Assembly (NCBI RefSeq): GCF_009363715.1
Contig: NZ_CP045404.1
Location: forward strand, 62,001 to 126,000
From: Roseovarius sp. THAF9
GTDB taxonomy: Bacteria > Pseudomonadota > Alphaproteobacteria > Rhodobacterales > Rhodobacteraceae
DNA: 64,000 bases
Direction: 5' to 3'
The notes below the pieces were generated by a model, which was not told the DNA's origin, searched no databases, and saw only the letters and a list, made by a program, of their open reading frames with translations. Below, piece after piece: positions 24,531 through 31,874 of this stretch; within the stretch, counting starts at the first letter, position 1; the number at the start of each line of letters is the position of its first letter. A program made the position numbers and the translations under genes.

Positions 24531-24614
24531 GCGTTTCCGGGCCATATTGGATCGCTTTACACTGCCTCTTCGAACGCAAAAAGCGATGCATGTTTCAGGG
24601 TGACCCGGAAACGC
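24531..24614. repeat. Nested inverted-repeat element (possible miniature repeat)
   Basis: The outer arms GCGTTTCCGGG (24531-24541) and CCCGGAAACGC (24604-24614) are perfect 11-bp inverted repeats. Inside them ATCGCTTT and AAAGCGAT form a second perfect 8-bp stem. The right arm continues as TCTAG, and a similar GCGCTCTAGA occurs at 24414-24423. The closed, nested architecture resembles palindromic intergenic repeats of alphaproteobacteria. The element lies directly 3' of hsp20. Confidence 0.5.
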
Positions 24615-24615
24615 T

Positions 24616-25083
24616 CTAGTTCACGGTTTCCGCGTCGACGACGTCTTTCTGCGTGGTCGTGCCGCTGGCGATCTCGATCTGGCGGGGCTTGAGCCGCTCG
24701 GGCACTTCGCGCACCAGCTCGATATGCAGCATGCCGTCTGTATGCGTCGCGCCAGTGACCTTGACGTGGTCGGCCAGCTGGAACTTGCGCTCGAACGCGC
24801 GGGTGGCGATGCCACGGTGCAGGTAAGTGCGGTCGCCTTCCTCTTCGGCCTTGCGAGCCGAGACGATCAGGGCGCCTTCGCGCAGCTCGACGGATAGCTC
24901 GTCATCGCTGAACCCTGCGACGGCGATGGAGATGCGGTAGGCATCATCGGCCGTCTTTTCAATGTTGTAAGGGGGGTAGGTCGGTTGATTGACGTCACCG
25001 GCAAGGACGCGGTCCATCATGTCGGCAATCTGGTCAAACCCGATAGATGCCCGGTAAAGCGGGGCAAGATCAAAGTTTCGCAT
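24616..25083 (-). CDS. Hsp20/alpha-crystallin small heat-shock protein
   Basis: A 155-residue small heat-shock protein of IbpA type. The N-terminus MRNFDLAPLYRASIGFDQIADM is typical. The alpha-crystallin domain spans about residues 35-130, with YPPYNIEKTADDAYRISIAV and a C-terminal LVREVPERLKPRQIEI containing the IxI-like anchor. It binds unfolding proteins during heat stress. GGAGG precedes the ATG at 25083. About 95 bp upstream is a good match to an RpoH promoter, so heat induction by sigma-32 is likely. Confidence 0.92.
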   Translation of the reverse strand: MRNFDLAPLYRASIGFDQIADMMDRVLAGDVNQPTYPPYNIEKTADDAYRISIAVAGFSDDELSVELREGALIVSARKAEEEGDRTYLHRGIATRAFERKFQLADHVKVTGATHTDGMLHIELVREVPERLKPRQIEIASGTTTQKDVVDAETVN

Positions 25084-25176
25084 TGGAATCCTCCGTTGAG
25101 CGATACCTATGTGGATGCCTTCCCGACAGGGACAGGCGGTTGCGACCGACCCGCGATGCGGCGTCGGACAGCATTT

Positions 25177-25205
25177 ATTTGGGGAGAGGAAAAGCCGGTT
25201 TCAAG
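25177..25205 (-). promoter_or_regulatory. RpoH (sigma-32)-type heat-shock promoter for hsp20
   Basis: On the minus strand CTTGAAA (25205-25199), a 14-base spacer, then CCCCAAAT (25184-25177) closely match the sigma-32 consensus CTTGAAA-N13/14-CCCCATnT. It is oriented towards the hsp20 gene. Confidence 0.7.
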
Positions 25206-25224
25206 ACCCCGGTAAAGGCTGGAA

Positions 25225-26049
25225 TCACTGGATTTTCTCGAACCGGGCGCCCGAGGCGTTACCGCCGCGGGTGACGTCGACCTTGCGAAAGCCGGTATTG
25301 GCTGTCGAGGGCGCCGAGGTGGCGCTGGCGCGCAGCTTGCGCTTGAGGGCGTCGACCGTGTCGGGCAGTTCCATGCCATAGGCGACGGTGGTGCCGTGCT
25401 TGGTCTTGTGGCCGCCGACGACGAGGCTGACGATGCGGGCGCGGTAGCCGCCATCGGAGAAGACGGGCGCGCCGGAGGAGCCGAAGGTGACGTTGCAACC
25501 GAAGGAAATCAGGCCCTGGCCCCGGCCCAGCACGTCGCACTGACGTTCCCAGGACAAGGCATCGTCGCGCTTGCGGCCGTAGGAGACCACGCTGACATTA
25601 TCGCCCCGCGTGGGATTGTGGTGCAGGGCGAAGGGGCTGGCGGTGGCGGTAGGGATGGGCGTGCTGAGTTCAAGCAAGGCCACGTCGCGGCGGACATTGT
25701 CGGCAGACATACCATCGGACGGCGCGTAGCCGTCGGCCACCACGAAGCGGCGGATGTTCCGCGCGGCAATGGCCGCCCCGTCGCGCAGGCCGGCGCGAAA
25801 CACGATGCGTTCGGGCAAAAGCGGTGCTCCGCGCTTGTCAAAGACGCAATGCGCCGCCGTCAGCACGAGGTTGTCGGCAATCAAAGTGCCGGTGCAGTAG
25901 CTGTCCTGGCCGAGGTCGATGCGGCCCACGGCCTCCCACCCCAGAAGGTCATCGCGGTTGGTCAGGCGGATCAGATCGCTCGGGGTGGCCAGCGTCGGCA
26001 GGGTGAGGCCCGCGAGAAGCGCGCAGAGAGATATCAGGCGGCGCATCAT
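25225..26049 (-). CDS. Trypsin-like serine protease (S1), second of a tandem pair
   Basis: A 274-residue secreted protease. An N-terminal signal peptide (MMRRLISLCALLAGLTLPTLA) is followed by a chymotrypsin-fold domain. Catalytic residues are H67 (LTAAHC), D122 (RRDVALLEL) and S192 in GSSGAP, which replaces the usual GDSGGP. The start ATG at 26049 lies one base after the stop of the paralogous upstream gene, so the two are co-translated. Substrate and role are unknown; trypsin-like proteases with this GxSGxP motif are common periplasmic or secreted enzymes in Rhodobacteraceae. The C-terminal 30 residues have no counterpart in the classic fold. Confidence 0.85.
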   Translation of the reverse strand: MMRRLISLCALLAGLTLPTLATPSDLIRLTNRDDLLGWEAVGRIDLGQDSYCTGTLIADNLVLTAAHCVFDKRGAPLLPERIVFRAGLRDGAAIAARNIRRFVVADGYAPSDGMSADNVRRDVALLELSTPIPTATASPFALHHNPTRGDNVSVVSYGRKRDDALSWERQCDVLGRGQGLISFGCNVTFGSSGAPVFSDGGYRARIVSLVVGGHKTKHGTTVAYGMELPDTVDALKRKLRASATSAPSTANTGFRKVDVTRGGNASGARFEKIQ

Positions 26050-26050
26050 G

Positions 26051-26863
26051 TCAGTCCAGATCCGGCGAGGCGAATTTCGCGCCGGTGTCACGGTTCTGGC
26101 CGGTCGAGAACAGGTCGACGCGCGCCTGCTCCCGAAGGCTGCCGCCGTTGTCCAAAGCGTCCCGCATCAGGGCAAGGGGACGGTCCAGCGAGGCGCCGAG
26201 CGCGACCTTCTTGCCGTGGATCTCGGCCATTGCGGAGACAACCGAGACGATGCGCGGGGCGCCGTCCTCGAAGGTGAAGACCGGTGCGCCGGAGGCGCCG
26301 TAATCCACGTCGCAGGACATCACGAGCACGCCGCTGCGCTTTTCCAGCACCTGGCACATGTCCTGAAGCGAGGGCGCTTCGGAGCGTTCGCGGGCATAGC
26401 TGACCAGTCCGATACGTTCGTGCTTGCGTGGCTGGGTGTCGGTCTGGAACGGGACTACTCCGGACTTGGCGATGGGGTGGTGCAGTTCCAGAAGGGCGAT
26501 GTCGTTGCGCACGCGGACGGCGTCGATCCGGTTGGAGTAATCGTAGTCGGGATGCACCACGGCGCGGCGGACCCAGCGATAGGCGGTGGCGCGGCCATTG
26601 CGCCAGCCTGCGAGGAATTCGATCTGTTGCGTGTCGACCGCCTTGCCCGTGGTGGCATCGAACAGGCAGTGCGCGGCGGTCAGTACGAGGTCGGGCGCGA
26701 TCAGGGCGCCGGTGCAAAACCCGTTGCCGCCGATGTCGATACGCCCCACGGCCTGCCATTGGCGGCCGTCATCTGTGGTATCCAGACGTTGAAGCACCGC
26801 ATCCTGCGCGGATACGGGCGTGACCCAACAGAACAGGGCCGCAACAAGCCCTGTGAAACGCAT
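26051..26863 (-). CDS. Trypsin-like serine protease (S1), first of a tandem pair
   Basis: A 270-residue paralogue of the next gene, with a signal peptide (MRFTGLVAALFCWVTPVSA) and catalytic residues H65 (LTAAHC), D121 (NDIALLEL) and S191 (YGASGAP). Both proteins share VGRIDxG, the CTGxLIAxxLVLTAAHC block and a late cysteine before the active-site serine, so a local duplication is clear. I chose the ATG at 26863 because it directly begins the signal peptide. It lies 80 bp downstream of glcF in the same orientation and may be read from the glc promoter in part. Confidence 0.85.
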   Translation of the reverse strand: MRFTGLVAALFCWVTPVSAQDAVLQRLDTTDDGRQWQAVGRIDIGGNGFCTGALIAPDLVLTAAHCLFDATTGKAVDTQQIEFLAGWRNGRATAYRWVRRAVVHPDYDYSNRIDAVRVRNDIALLELHHPIAKSGVVPFQTDTQPRKHERIGLVSYARERSEAPSLQDMCQVLEKRSGVLVMSCDVDYGASGAPVFTFEDGAPRIVSVVSAMAEIHGKKVALGASLDRPLALMRDALDNGGSLREQARVDLFSTGQNRDTGAKFASPDLD

Positions 26864-26943
26864 GCTCTTGAACAAACCGGGTGCCTCGCTTGATTTACCA
26901 AGCTCGTACCGGCGCAATTTGTCGAAAATAGGGCCGGGCCGGA

Positions 26944-28230
26944 TTATTCTCGCAGCGCGGGCGGTTTCGGCCCGCCAGTGGCCCAGTCGAGCAGTTCGAC
27001 GGTGTGCACGACAGGCACACCGGTGCCCGAGCCGATCTGCATCATGCAGCCGATGTTGCCGGTGGCGATGATGTCGGGCGACTTGGCCTCGAGCGTCTGA
27101 ACCTTACGCGTTTTCAACTGCTTGGAGATGGCGGGCTGCATCAGGTTGTAGGTGCCCGCGGAGCCGCAGCACAGATGTGCATCGGCCGGTTCGACCACCT
27201 CGAACCCGGCGTTTTTCAGCAGGGTCTTGGGGTGGGTCTTGATCTGCTGGCCATGTTGCAGGGAACAGGCGGCGTGGTAGGCCACGCGGGTGTCGCGCGG
27301 CGTGCCCTCGGGCAGGTCAAGCTGCATCAGCAGTTCCGAGACATCCATGGCGATATCCGAGACGCGGGCGGCATCCTCGGCCAATGCCTCGGTGCGGAAC
27401 ATGTGGCCGTAATCCTTGACCGTCGTGCCGCAGCCGGAGGTGTTGATCACGATGGCATCGAGGCCGTCCTCGTCCATCTCGGCGGTCCAGGCGCGGATGT
27501 TGTGGGCCGCCGTGGCGTGGCTCTCGGACGTTTTGCCCATGTGGTGCGTCAGCGCCCCGCAGCAGCCTGCGCCCTTGGCCACGACAACTTCGCAGCCCAG
27601 ACGGGTAAGCAGGCGGATGGTGGCATCGTTGATGTCGGTGTTCAGCGCCTTTTGGGCGCAACCAGTCATCAGGGCGACGCGTTTCACGGGCTTGTCCTTG
27701 GCTGGGAAGGTTTGTGGATCGTCATTGCGGCTGACGGGCGGGACATTCTTGGGGGCCATCTCGACCATCGCGCGCAGGCGGGCGTCGGGCAGGGCCCATT
27801 TGAACGGTTTGGCAATCTTGGCGCCGAGCATCGCGACGCGGAAACGGTTCGGATAAGGCAGGATGCGCGCTAGCGTCCAGCGCAGGACACGTTCGAACAT
27901 GGGTCGCTGGTAGCGGTCCTCGATGTATTCGCGGGCGTGATCGACGAGGTGCATGTAGTGCACGCCCGAGGGACAAGTCGTCATGCAGGCGAGGCACGAC
28001 AGGCAGCGGTCGATATGCTTTACCGTCTCGCGATCCGGGTCGCGGTCGTTTTCCAGCATATCCTTGATCAGGTAGATGCGGCCCCGGGGGCTGTCGAGCT
28101 CGTCGCCCAGCACTTGGTAGGTGGGGCAGGTGGCGGTGCAGAACCCGCAATGCACGCAGGAGCGCAGGATCTCGTTCGAGCGCTGGATGGCAGGGGATTT
28201 GAGCTGTTCGGCGGTGAAGTCTGTTTTCAT
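26944..28230 (-). CDS. glcF: Glycolate oxidase iron-sulfur subunit
   Basis: A 428-residue protein with two N-terminal [4Fe-4S] ferredoxin motifs (CVHCGFCTATCPTY and CLSCLACMTTCPSGVHY) and two CCG-type cysteine-rich domains (GCCGALTHHMGK and HLCCGSAGTYNLMQP), the standard GlcF plan. With GlcD and GlcE it forms the membrane-associated glycolate dehydrogenase that oxidises glycolate to glyoxylate and reduces quinone. The gene starts just before the stop of a small membrane-protein gene, which itself overlaps glcE. Confidence 0.94.
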   Translation of the reverse strand: MKTDFTAEQLKSPAIQRSNEILRSCVHCGFCTATCPTYQVLGDELDSPRGRIYLIKDMLENDRDPDRETVKHIDRCLSCLACMTTCPSGVHYMHLVDHAREYIEDRYQRPMFERVLRWTLARILPYPNRFRVAMLGAKIAKPFKWALPDARLRAMVEMAPKNVPPVSRNDDPQTFPAKDKPVKRVALMTGCAQKALNTDINDATIRLLTRLGCEVVVAKGAGCCGALTHHMGKTSESHATAAHNIRAWTAEMDEDGLDAIVINTSGCGTTVKDYGHMFRTEALAEDAARVSDIAMDVSELLMQLDLPEGTPRDTRVAYHAACSLQHGQQIKTHPKTLLKNAGFEVVEPADAHLCCGSAGTYNLMQPAISKQLKTRKVQTLEAKSPDIIATGNIGCMMQIGSGTGVPVVHTVELLDWATGGPKPPALRE

Positions 28231-28587
28231 TCAGTCGGCAATCATCTGAGCGGTGTAGAGCCCGAACCAGGGCAGGGTGGTGGCGGCGGCGGTCGCGCCA
28301 TAGGCGATGCGGCGGGTGCGCGGCGGCAGCGTACGGGTCCGTATTGCCAGCATCACCAGCGACAACACGGTGATCCAGGCCAGCCAGACCAGCAGCACGA
28401 CGGCCAGCGCGCCATACGCGCCAAGCTCTCCGCCCCATTGGCGCAGCGCGAAGGCGGCGAAGATGAGGGCGACGGAGACCGCCCAGAGGGCGGTGACATA
28501 GGCCCGTGTCGGCGTCTGCTTGGCCAGCACCCAGAAGATGACCGGCCCGGCCAGAAACCCGATGGCGAAGAGCAGCGCGTCGATCAT
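28231..28587 (-). CDS. Small polytopic membrane protein inside the glc operon
   Basis: A 118-residue hydrophobic protein with about four membrane helices (near residues 4-22, 29-48, 56-80 and 95-115). It has the loop sequences AKQTPTRAYVTALW and RTRTLPPRTRRIAYG. Its ATG at 28587 overlaps the glcE stop (ATGA) and its stop abuts the glcF start, so it is translated with the glc subunits. I do not recognise a named family. A membrane anchor or quinone-site partner for GlcDEF, which lack membrane helices of their own, is a reasonable inference. Confidence 0.82.
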   Translation of the reverse strand: MIDALLFAIGFLAGPVIFWVLAKQTPTRAYVTALWAVSVALIFAAFALRQWGGELGAYGALAVVLLVWLAWITVLSLVMLAIRTRTLPPRTRRIAYGATAAATTLPWFGLYTAQMIAD

Positions 28588-29720
28588 GCCGCGCGGCCCA
28601 TCAGGCCGGGGTTGAGGATGCCGCGCGGGTCGAACCGGGCGCGCAGCCCGTCCTGAAGCGCGGCGATTGGCGGCGAGAGCGGTTGAAAGACACCGCCCGC
28701 GCGGTTGCCGCGGATGAGTGTGGCGTGGCCACCGGCGGCGTTGACGGTGGCGCGGATGGTGTCGGCTTGTGTGTCCTGCGGCACGCGCAGCCACACGAGG
28801 CCGCCGCCCCAATCGTAAAGCGCCTCGGCCCCGTCGACCTGTGCTTTGATCCCGGGCGCGTCGGAGGGTTTGACGGACAGCCGCCAGACATCCCCCGGCC
28901 CGTCATGGAAGCAGGCGACATCGCGGATGTCTTGCCAGAGGGTGGCGTTGGCGTCGGGGTCGGTTTCGATTTCGGCGGTGCCAAGATCGGCCAGAAGGGT
29001 TTGGAGTTGACCCGCGCGGTAGGCGACGGATTTTTCGAAACCCTCGATGCGCAGGCAGGTCTGCGGGCCGTCCTCGGTCTGGCGATGCGCCGCGCCGGTG
29101 ATCTCGAACGGCGAGCCGAGCGCGCGGGAAAGAGCGGCGACGGCGGTGGTGTCGTCGAGACCCGAGAGCGTGATCGTGGCCGTTTGGTGCGATGCGGGCA
29201 AGACCTTGAGCGCCAGTTCGGTCATCACCCCAAGGGTGCCGAAGCTGCCTGCCATCAGCTTGACGAGGTCGTAGCCGGTTACGTTCTTCATCACGCGCCC
29301 GCCGTTGCGGGTGACCTGTCCCTGCCCGTCGACAAAGCGCACGCCCAGCAGGAAGTCGCGCGCGGCCCCGGCCTGGATACGGCGGGGGCCCGAGACATTG
29401 GCGGCGAAGACGCCGCCGATGGTCGGCTCGCCGGTCGTGCCCAGCAGGCCGCGATGGTCCATCGGCTCGAATGCCAGGCGCTGGCCCTCCTTGGCCAGGG
29501 TCTTGCGCACGTCTTCCACCGGGGTTCCGGACTGCACCACCAGCGTCAGTGCGCCGGGTTCATAGAGGTTTACGCCGGAGAGGCCCGAGGTCGTCAGCGG
29601 CTGGCCGTTCACGGGCACGCCGATGGGGCGCGTGCCGCTGCCCATGACGCGCAGGGGCTCGGACGCGGAGGCGACCATCTCGGCGAGTTCGGCCTCGGAG
29701 GTGGGGGCAAGGGCTTTCAT
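28584..29720 (-). CDS. glcE: Glycolate oxidase subunit GlcE (FAD-binding)
   Basis: A 378-residue FAD-linked oxidase-like subunit. It contains MGSGTRPIGVPVNGQPLTTS in the FAD-binding region, then GTTGEPTIGGVFAANVSGPRR and NVTGYDLVKLMAGSFGTLGV, which are diagnostic of GlcE. It partners with GlcD in glycolate oxidation. Its start codon lies inside one of the 28-bp dispersed elements (29714-29741), an arrangement unique among the six copies. The ribosome-binding site is weak (TTTTTGGAAC before ATG), so translation may depend on coupling or on this element. Confidence 0.93.
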   Translation of the reverse strand: MKALAPTSEAELAEMVASASEPLRVMGSGTRPIGVPVNGQPLTTSGLSGVNLYEPGALTLVVQSGTPVEDVRKTLAKEGQRLAFEPMDHRGLLGTTGEPTIGGVFAANVSGPRRIQAGAARDFLLGVRFVDGQGQVTRNGGRVMKNVTGYDLVKLMAGSFGTLGVMTELALKVLPASHQTATITLSGLDDTTAVAALSRALGSPFEITGAAHRQTEDGPQTCLRIEGFEKSVAYRAGQLQTLLADLGTAEIETDPDANATLWQDIRDVACFHDGPGDVWRLSVKPSDAPGIKAQVDGAEALYDWGGGLVWLRVPQDTQADTIRATVNAAGGHATLIRGNRAGGVFQPLSPPIAALQDGLRARFDPRGILNPGLMGRAA

Positions 29721-29741
29721 TGTTCCAAAAATACTCCGGGG
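29714..29741 (-). repeat. 28-bp sense-strand 3' element, copy E, over the glcE start
   Basis: On the minus strand: CCCCGGAGTATTT, TT, then GGAACAATGAAAG. It lies 3' of glcD in sense orientation, and its second half contains the glcE ATG. Just upstream a perfect hairpin CCGGGGC-AGC-GCCCCGG (29743-29759) fills the rest of the glcD-glcE gap. Confidence 0.6.
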
Positions 29742-29764
29742 TCCGGGGCAGCGCCCCGGGACGA

Positions 29765-31204
29765 TTATTCAGCGGCGATCCGGCGGGTGTCGGATGACGC
29801 GAGCGGGAACACCTTGGCCGGGTTCAGCAGCCACTTGGGGTCGAAAACGTCCTTGACGGCCATCTGGATTTCAAGGTCAGGAGGGTCGTACTGATGCAGC
29901 ATCAGGTCGCGCTTTTCGATGCCGACGCCGTGCTCGCCCGTGAGGCAGCCGCCGACCTCGACGCAGAGCCTCAGGATATCGGCGCCCAGATCCTCGCAGA
30001 GTTCAAGGTCGCCTTCTTTGTTGGCGTCGAACAGGATCAGCGGATGCATGTTGCCGTCGCCCGCGTGAAAGACATTGGCGACGTCGAGGCCGTATTCCTT
30101 GGACATCTCGCCGATGCGTTTTAGCACATAGGGCAGTTCGTTGACCGGGATCGTGCCGTCGAGGCACATGTAGTCGTTGATCTTGCCCATGGCGCCGAAG
30201 GCGGATTTGCGGCCGAGCCAGATGCGCTTGCTTTCGTCGTCGGACGAGGATTGGCGCAGTTCCACGGGGTCGTGCTTGCGGGCGATGTCCATGATGGTCT
30301 CGAGCTGTTCGTCGATCTCGGCGTCGGAGCCTTCGACCTCGACGATCAGGAGCGCCTCGCAATCGGGATAACCTGCACCGGCAAAGGCCTCGGTCGCGCG
30401 GATGCAGGGGCGGTCCATGAATTCGATCGCCACGGGCAGGACGCCGGCCTTGATGATGTCCGAAACGCACTGGCCCGCGACTTCGGAGGAGTCATATCCG
30501 ATCAGTACCGGACGCGCGCCTTCGGGTTTGTGCAGGATGCGCAGGGTCGCCTCGGTGACGATGCCAAGCTGGCCTTCGGAGCCGCAGATGAGGCCCAGCA
30601 GGTCGAGCCCCTCGGCATCGAGATGCGCGCCGCCGATTTCGGTCACGGTGCCGTCCATCAGCACCATGGTGACGCCCATCAGGTTGTTGGTTGTCACGCC
30701 GTATTTCAGGCAATGCGCGCCGCCCGAGTTCATCGCGATATTGCCCGAGATGGCGCAGGCCAGTTGGCTGGAGGGGTCGGGGGCGTAGAAAAAGCCTTCT
30801 TCCTCGACCGCGCCGGTGACCGAGAGGTTGGTGCGCCCGGTTTGCACGCGGATGAAGCGGTTGTCGTAATCTGTCTCGAGTACCTCGTTCATGCGGGCGA
30901 CACCGATGATGACACTATCCTCTGTCGGGAGCGCGCCGCCGGCGAGCGATGTGCCCGCGCCACGCGGTACCACGGGCACGCCCATGTCGTTGCAGATCTT
31001 GAGGGTCTCGGACACTTCGGCCGTGGAGGCGGGCAGGACCACGGCCAGTGGCGGACACTTGTAGGCCGTCAGCCCGTCGCATTCATAGGCGCGGGTCTCG
31101 GCGGGGTCGTGGATGAGCGCCTCGCGAGGCAGGAAAGACGCCAGCCGGTCGAGCAATTGCGACTTGCGTGCAAGGATGGTCGGGTTCGGCTTTGGCATGT
31201 CCAT
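29765..31204 (-). CDS. glcD: Glycolate oxidase catalytic subunit GlcD
   Basis: A 479-residue FAD-linked oxidase of the GlcD/D-lactate dehydrogenase family. The PP-loop FAD motif VPVVPRGAGTSLAGGALP and the metal or substrate segment DGNMHPLILFD are visible, as is CLTGEHGVGIEKRDLM near the C-terminus. It is the catalytic subunit of glycolate dehydrogenase and the first gene of the minus-strand glc operon. GGGAGGA precedes the ATG. The promoter region at 31220-31257 carries an ATTGGT/ACCAAT inverted repeat over the -10 box, suggesting repression by an FadR/GlcC-like regulator not encoded here. Confidence 0.94.
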   Translation of the reverse strand: MDMPKPNPTILARKSQLLDRLASFLPREALIHDPAETRAYECDGLTAYKCPPLAVVLPASTAEVSETLKICNDMGVPVVPRGAGTSLAGGALPTEDSVIIGVARMNEVLETDYDNRFIRVQTGRTNLSVTGAVEEEGFFYAPDPSSQLACAISGNIAMNSGGAHCLKYGVTTNNLMGVTMVLMDGTVTEIGGAHLDAEGLDLLGLICGSEGQLGIVTEATLRILHKPEGARPVLIGYDSSEVAGQCVSDIIKAGVLPVAIEFMDRPCIRATEAFAGAGYPDCEALLIVEVEGSDAEIDEQLETIMDIARKHDPVELRQSSSDDESKRIWLGRKSAFGAMGKINDYMCLDGTIPVNELPYVLKRIGEMSKEYGLDVANVFHAGDGNMHPLILFDANKEGDLELCEDLGADILRLCVEVGGCLTGEHGVGIEKRDLMLHQYDPPDLEIQMAVKDVFDPKWLLNPAKVFPLASSDTRRIAAE

Positions 31205-31219
31205 GGCGGTCCTCCCAGG

Positions 31220-31257
31220 ATTGGTAAGATAATATAACCAATTTGCATCGGTCGCAA
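31220..31257 (-). promoter_or_regulatory. glcD promoter with inverted-repeat operator
   Basis: On the minus strand TTGCGA (31257-31252), a 17-bp spacer and TATTAT (31234-31229) make a good sigma-70-type promoter. ATTGGT and ACCAAT (31220-31225 and 31237-31242) form a perfect inverted repeat with 11 bases between the arms, straddling the -10. The half-site TTGGT resembles operators of GlcC/PdhR/LldR-type GntR regulators, but their usual spacing is shorter. Confidence 0.55.
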
Positions 31258-31347
31258 GTGCGGCATCCGCGACGCAATGACAACAACAATTCTGTCAGCA
31301 CGCGGTTGTGAGTGCATGTGTCGTGGCGCTCACCTATATTAGCAGAC

Positions 31348-31707
31348 ATGAAAAGACTCGCTGCATTTTTCGCGGCCGCGCTGCTGGCCGCACCTGCTTT
31401 CGGCGACGAGCCGCAGGTATTGGACGTGACCGTCGAAAAGGCGGGCATGGTGTGGAATATCCACGTGACGATTCGCCATCCGGACACCGGGTGGGACCAT
31501 TATGCCGACGGCTGGGAAGTGCTGGACGCGGCGGGCAACCGGCTGGGGTATCGCGAGCTGATGCACCCGCACGTAAACGAGCAGCCTTTCACCCGCTCGC
31601 TGAGCGGTGTGGTGATCCCGGACGGGACGCGCGAGATCTTCGTGCGGCCGCGCTGTTCGGTCGATGGCTGGTCCGGATCGCAGAAACGCGTGGCGTTGCA
31701 ACCCTGA
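31348..31707 (+). CDS. Small secreted protein of unknown function
   Basis: A 119-residue protein with a clear signal peptide (MKRLAAFFAAALLAAPAFG, cleavage after AFG). The mature part of about 100 residues is rich in beta-strand, with VWNIHVTIRHPDTGWDHYADGWEV and a single late cysteine in RPRCSVDGWSG. I do not recognise a named family, although the periplasmic location is clear. It is divergent from glcD and followed by an 8-bp perfect hairpin. No function is proposed. Confidence 0.78.
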   Translation: MKRLAAFFAAALLAAPAFGDEPQVLDVTVEKAGMVWNIHVTIRHPDTGWDHYADGWEVLDAAGNRLGYRELMHPHVNEQPFTRSLSGVVIPDGTREIFVRPRCSVDGWSGSQKRVALQP

Positions 31708-31715
31708 CAAAAGGA

Positions 31716-31733
31716 ACGCGCCCTCGGGCGCGT
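31716..31733 (+). terminator. Hairpin after the small secreted protein gene
   Basis: ACGCGCCC-TC-GGGCGCGT is a perfect 8-bp stem 9 bp after the stop codon. The following TGCAGGTTTGTCT is only moderately T-rich. Further imperfect hairpins extend to about 31800. Confidence 0.55.
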
Positions 31734-31837
31734 GCAGGTTTGTCTCGGCGTCGGACTTGCGTCTGACGCCTCGGTGGCGTGTGCCAGCGTGACGCGGTTA
31801 TCCGGGGGTGGCACGCGTGGCCTGTGTGGGAGCCTCC

Positions 31838-31865
31838 GGCGGGGATATTTCGGGCCAGAGGAAGC
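31838..31865 (+). repeat. 28-bp sense-strand 3' element, copy D
   Basis: GGCGGGGATATTT, CG, then GGCCAGAGGAAGC. It lies 131 bp after the small secreted protein gene in sense orientation and just before the convergent end of the 682-residue membrane protein gene. It shares the flank CCTCCGGCGGG with copy A. Confidence 0.55.
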
Positions 31866-31874
31866 GGGGCGAGG

